Part shown: positions 63,532 to 64,000 of the stretch, one piece after another
Layout: each line of letters starts with the position of its first letter
How positions within the stretch are numbered: the stretch's first letter is position 1
Assembly: GCA_902524245.1 (NCBI GenBank)
Contig: CABZCN010000002.1
Span: 120,355-184,354 of the forward strand
Direction: 5' to 3'
DNA length: 64,000 bases
Source: an uncultured Alphaproteobacteria bacterium
Lineage (GTDB): Bacteria; Pseudomonadota; Alphaproteobacteria; HIMB59
Position numbers and translations under genes: made by a program
Notes under the pieces: model-generated
Told to the model about the DNA's origin: nothing
The model's database searches: none
What the model saw: the letters and a program-made list of their open reading frames with translations, nothing else

Positions 63532-64000
63532 TAAAAAATTTTTTAAAATTAATTTTAAGTGAATTTCAACTTATGCTTAAAGGGAGCGTCTTCAGTTTTG
63601 TTCTCTATTGTTTATTAATTATTTCGTGTGCTATTTTTGCATTATCATTAAAGCATCAGTCAATGGGAATTAATGCTCCATTATCTTTTTTATATATAAT
63701 GATTTTTTTTATTTCATTATTTAAAGTTGAAAAAATTTATGGCCAAGATTTTGATGAAGCAAAAATTCATCAGTATCTTCTTTCTCCTTTCTCTCTAGAG
63801 ATAATTGTTTTCGTTAAAAACATGATGATCTACTTCAATTTAATTATTTTTTTCATTATATTCTCACCACTAATTTTGATTATTTTAAGTATTGATCTAA
63901 CTTATTTGTTTAAGATAAATGTCCTTCTTGCGCTCTCACTTTTAAGTATTATTTTCATAGCTTCAATGACTGCATCCATAACTATCTCTAAAAATAATAG
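63528..64000 (+). CDS. ccmB: haem exporter membrane protein CcmB (cut by window end)
   Basis: Frame begins at ATG 63528 within the ccmA stop (ATGA) and stays open to the end of the window, 157 codons. Hydrophobic helices alternate with short loops; D-F-D-E-A-K-I-H-Q-Y-L-L-S-P-F-S-L matches the conserved loop of CcmB (family: D-G-T-L-E-Q-L-L-L-S-P). The 3' end, expected at about 215-220 residues, lies beyond the window. Confidence 0.85.
   Translation, partial: MIKNFLKLILSEFQLMLKGSVFSFVLYCLLIISCAIFALSLKHQSMGINAPLSFLYIMIFFISLFKVEKIYGQDFDEAKIHQYLLSPFSLEIIVFVKNMMIYFNLIIFFIIFSPLILIILSIDLTYLFKINVLLALSLLSIIFIASMTASITISKNN

Overview
This window looks like a stretch of a small, AT-rich, streamlined alphaproteobacterial genome of the free-living marine type (HIMB59- or Pelagibacterales-like; the group is inferred from gene content and composition, not from a marker search). 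Signs of the class are a GcrA cell-cycle regulator, a CarD-family protein, a FYDLN-acid protein, an IalB-family periplasmic protein, a Suv3-like helicase, an LDH-like malate dehydrogenase downstream of sdhCDAB, and the block ffh-rpsP-rimM-trmD-rplS-leuC-leuD-leuB-asd. Genes are packed tightly, with many 1-23 base overlaps and several TTG or GTG starts.

Layout. 1-7.5 kb: Kdo activation (kdsB), a membrane-anchored cytochrome c, transporters, a metallophosphoesterase, a SprT-like peptidase and gpsA. 7.6-12.7 kb: glpK, a LysR regulator and acnA. 12.7-20.9 kb: one long leftward TCA operon sdhC-sdhD-sdhA-sdhB-mdh-sucA-sucB, without sucCD or lpd. 21.0-28.7 kb: a TRAP transporter whose membrane genes (dctQM) follow a candidate structured RNA, while its binding protein lies on the other strand at the end of an acetoacetyl-CoA synthetase/thiolase operon. 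29.25-34.3 kb: a ~5 kb island bounded by a partial copy and an intact copy of tRNA-Arg(UCG). 34.3-42.9 kb: an EF-hand secreted protein, a double-PAP2 phosphatase, a GT39-like membrane protein, an aminotransferase, Hsp20, SodB and PdxY. 42.9-51 kb: the SRP/ribosomal/leucine/Asd operon. 51-56 kb: dapF-mtaB-ftsY-yciB, pgk, gcrA. 56-64 kb: a pectinacetylesterase-like protein, tRNA-Arg(CCU), recX, rpmF, carD, fdxA, a TerB-like protein, a Suv3-like helicase, an H1-like DNA-binding protein and ccmA-ccmB (the last cut by the window edge).

Most of the window is housekeeping and fits together as central carbon metabolism (acetoacetate and 2-oxoacid uptake feeding the TCA cycle), respiration with cytochrome c maturation, and protein targeting and translation.

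The strongest candidate for an undescribed system is the tRNA-Arg island. It encodes a predicted HTH/coiled-coil regulator followed by a tightly overlapping set of small unknown proteins, a GIY-YIG nuclease-like protein and a DUF2130 protein with PD-(D/E)xK-like residues. The same 11-base motif (GAACATTTATA-like) occurs in helically phased arrays upstream of the regulator and upstream of the nuclease genes, which suggests one regulated module. No integrase is visible. Other points worth attention are a multi-stem RNA before dctQM, an E2o (SucB) that lacks the peripheral-subunit-binding domain, three unannotated one-helix membrane mini-ORFs that abut or overlap the next start codon, acidic tails on S16 and L19, and a ccmA start codon placed directly after a terminator T-tract.
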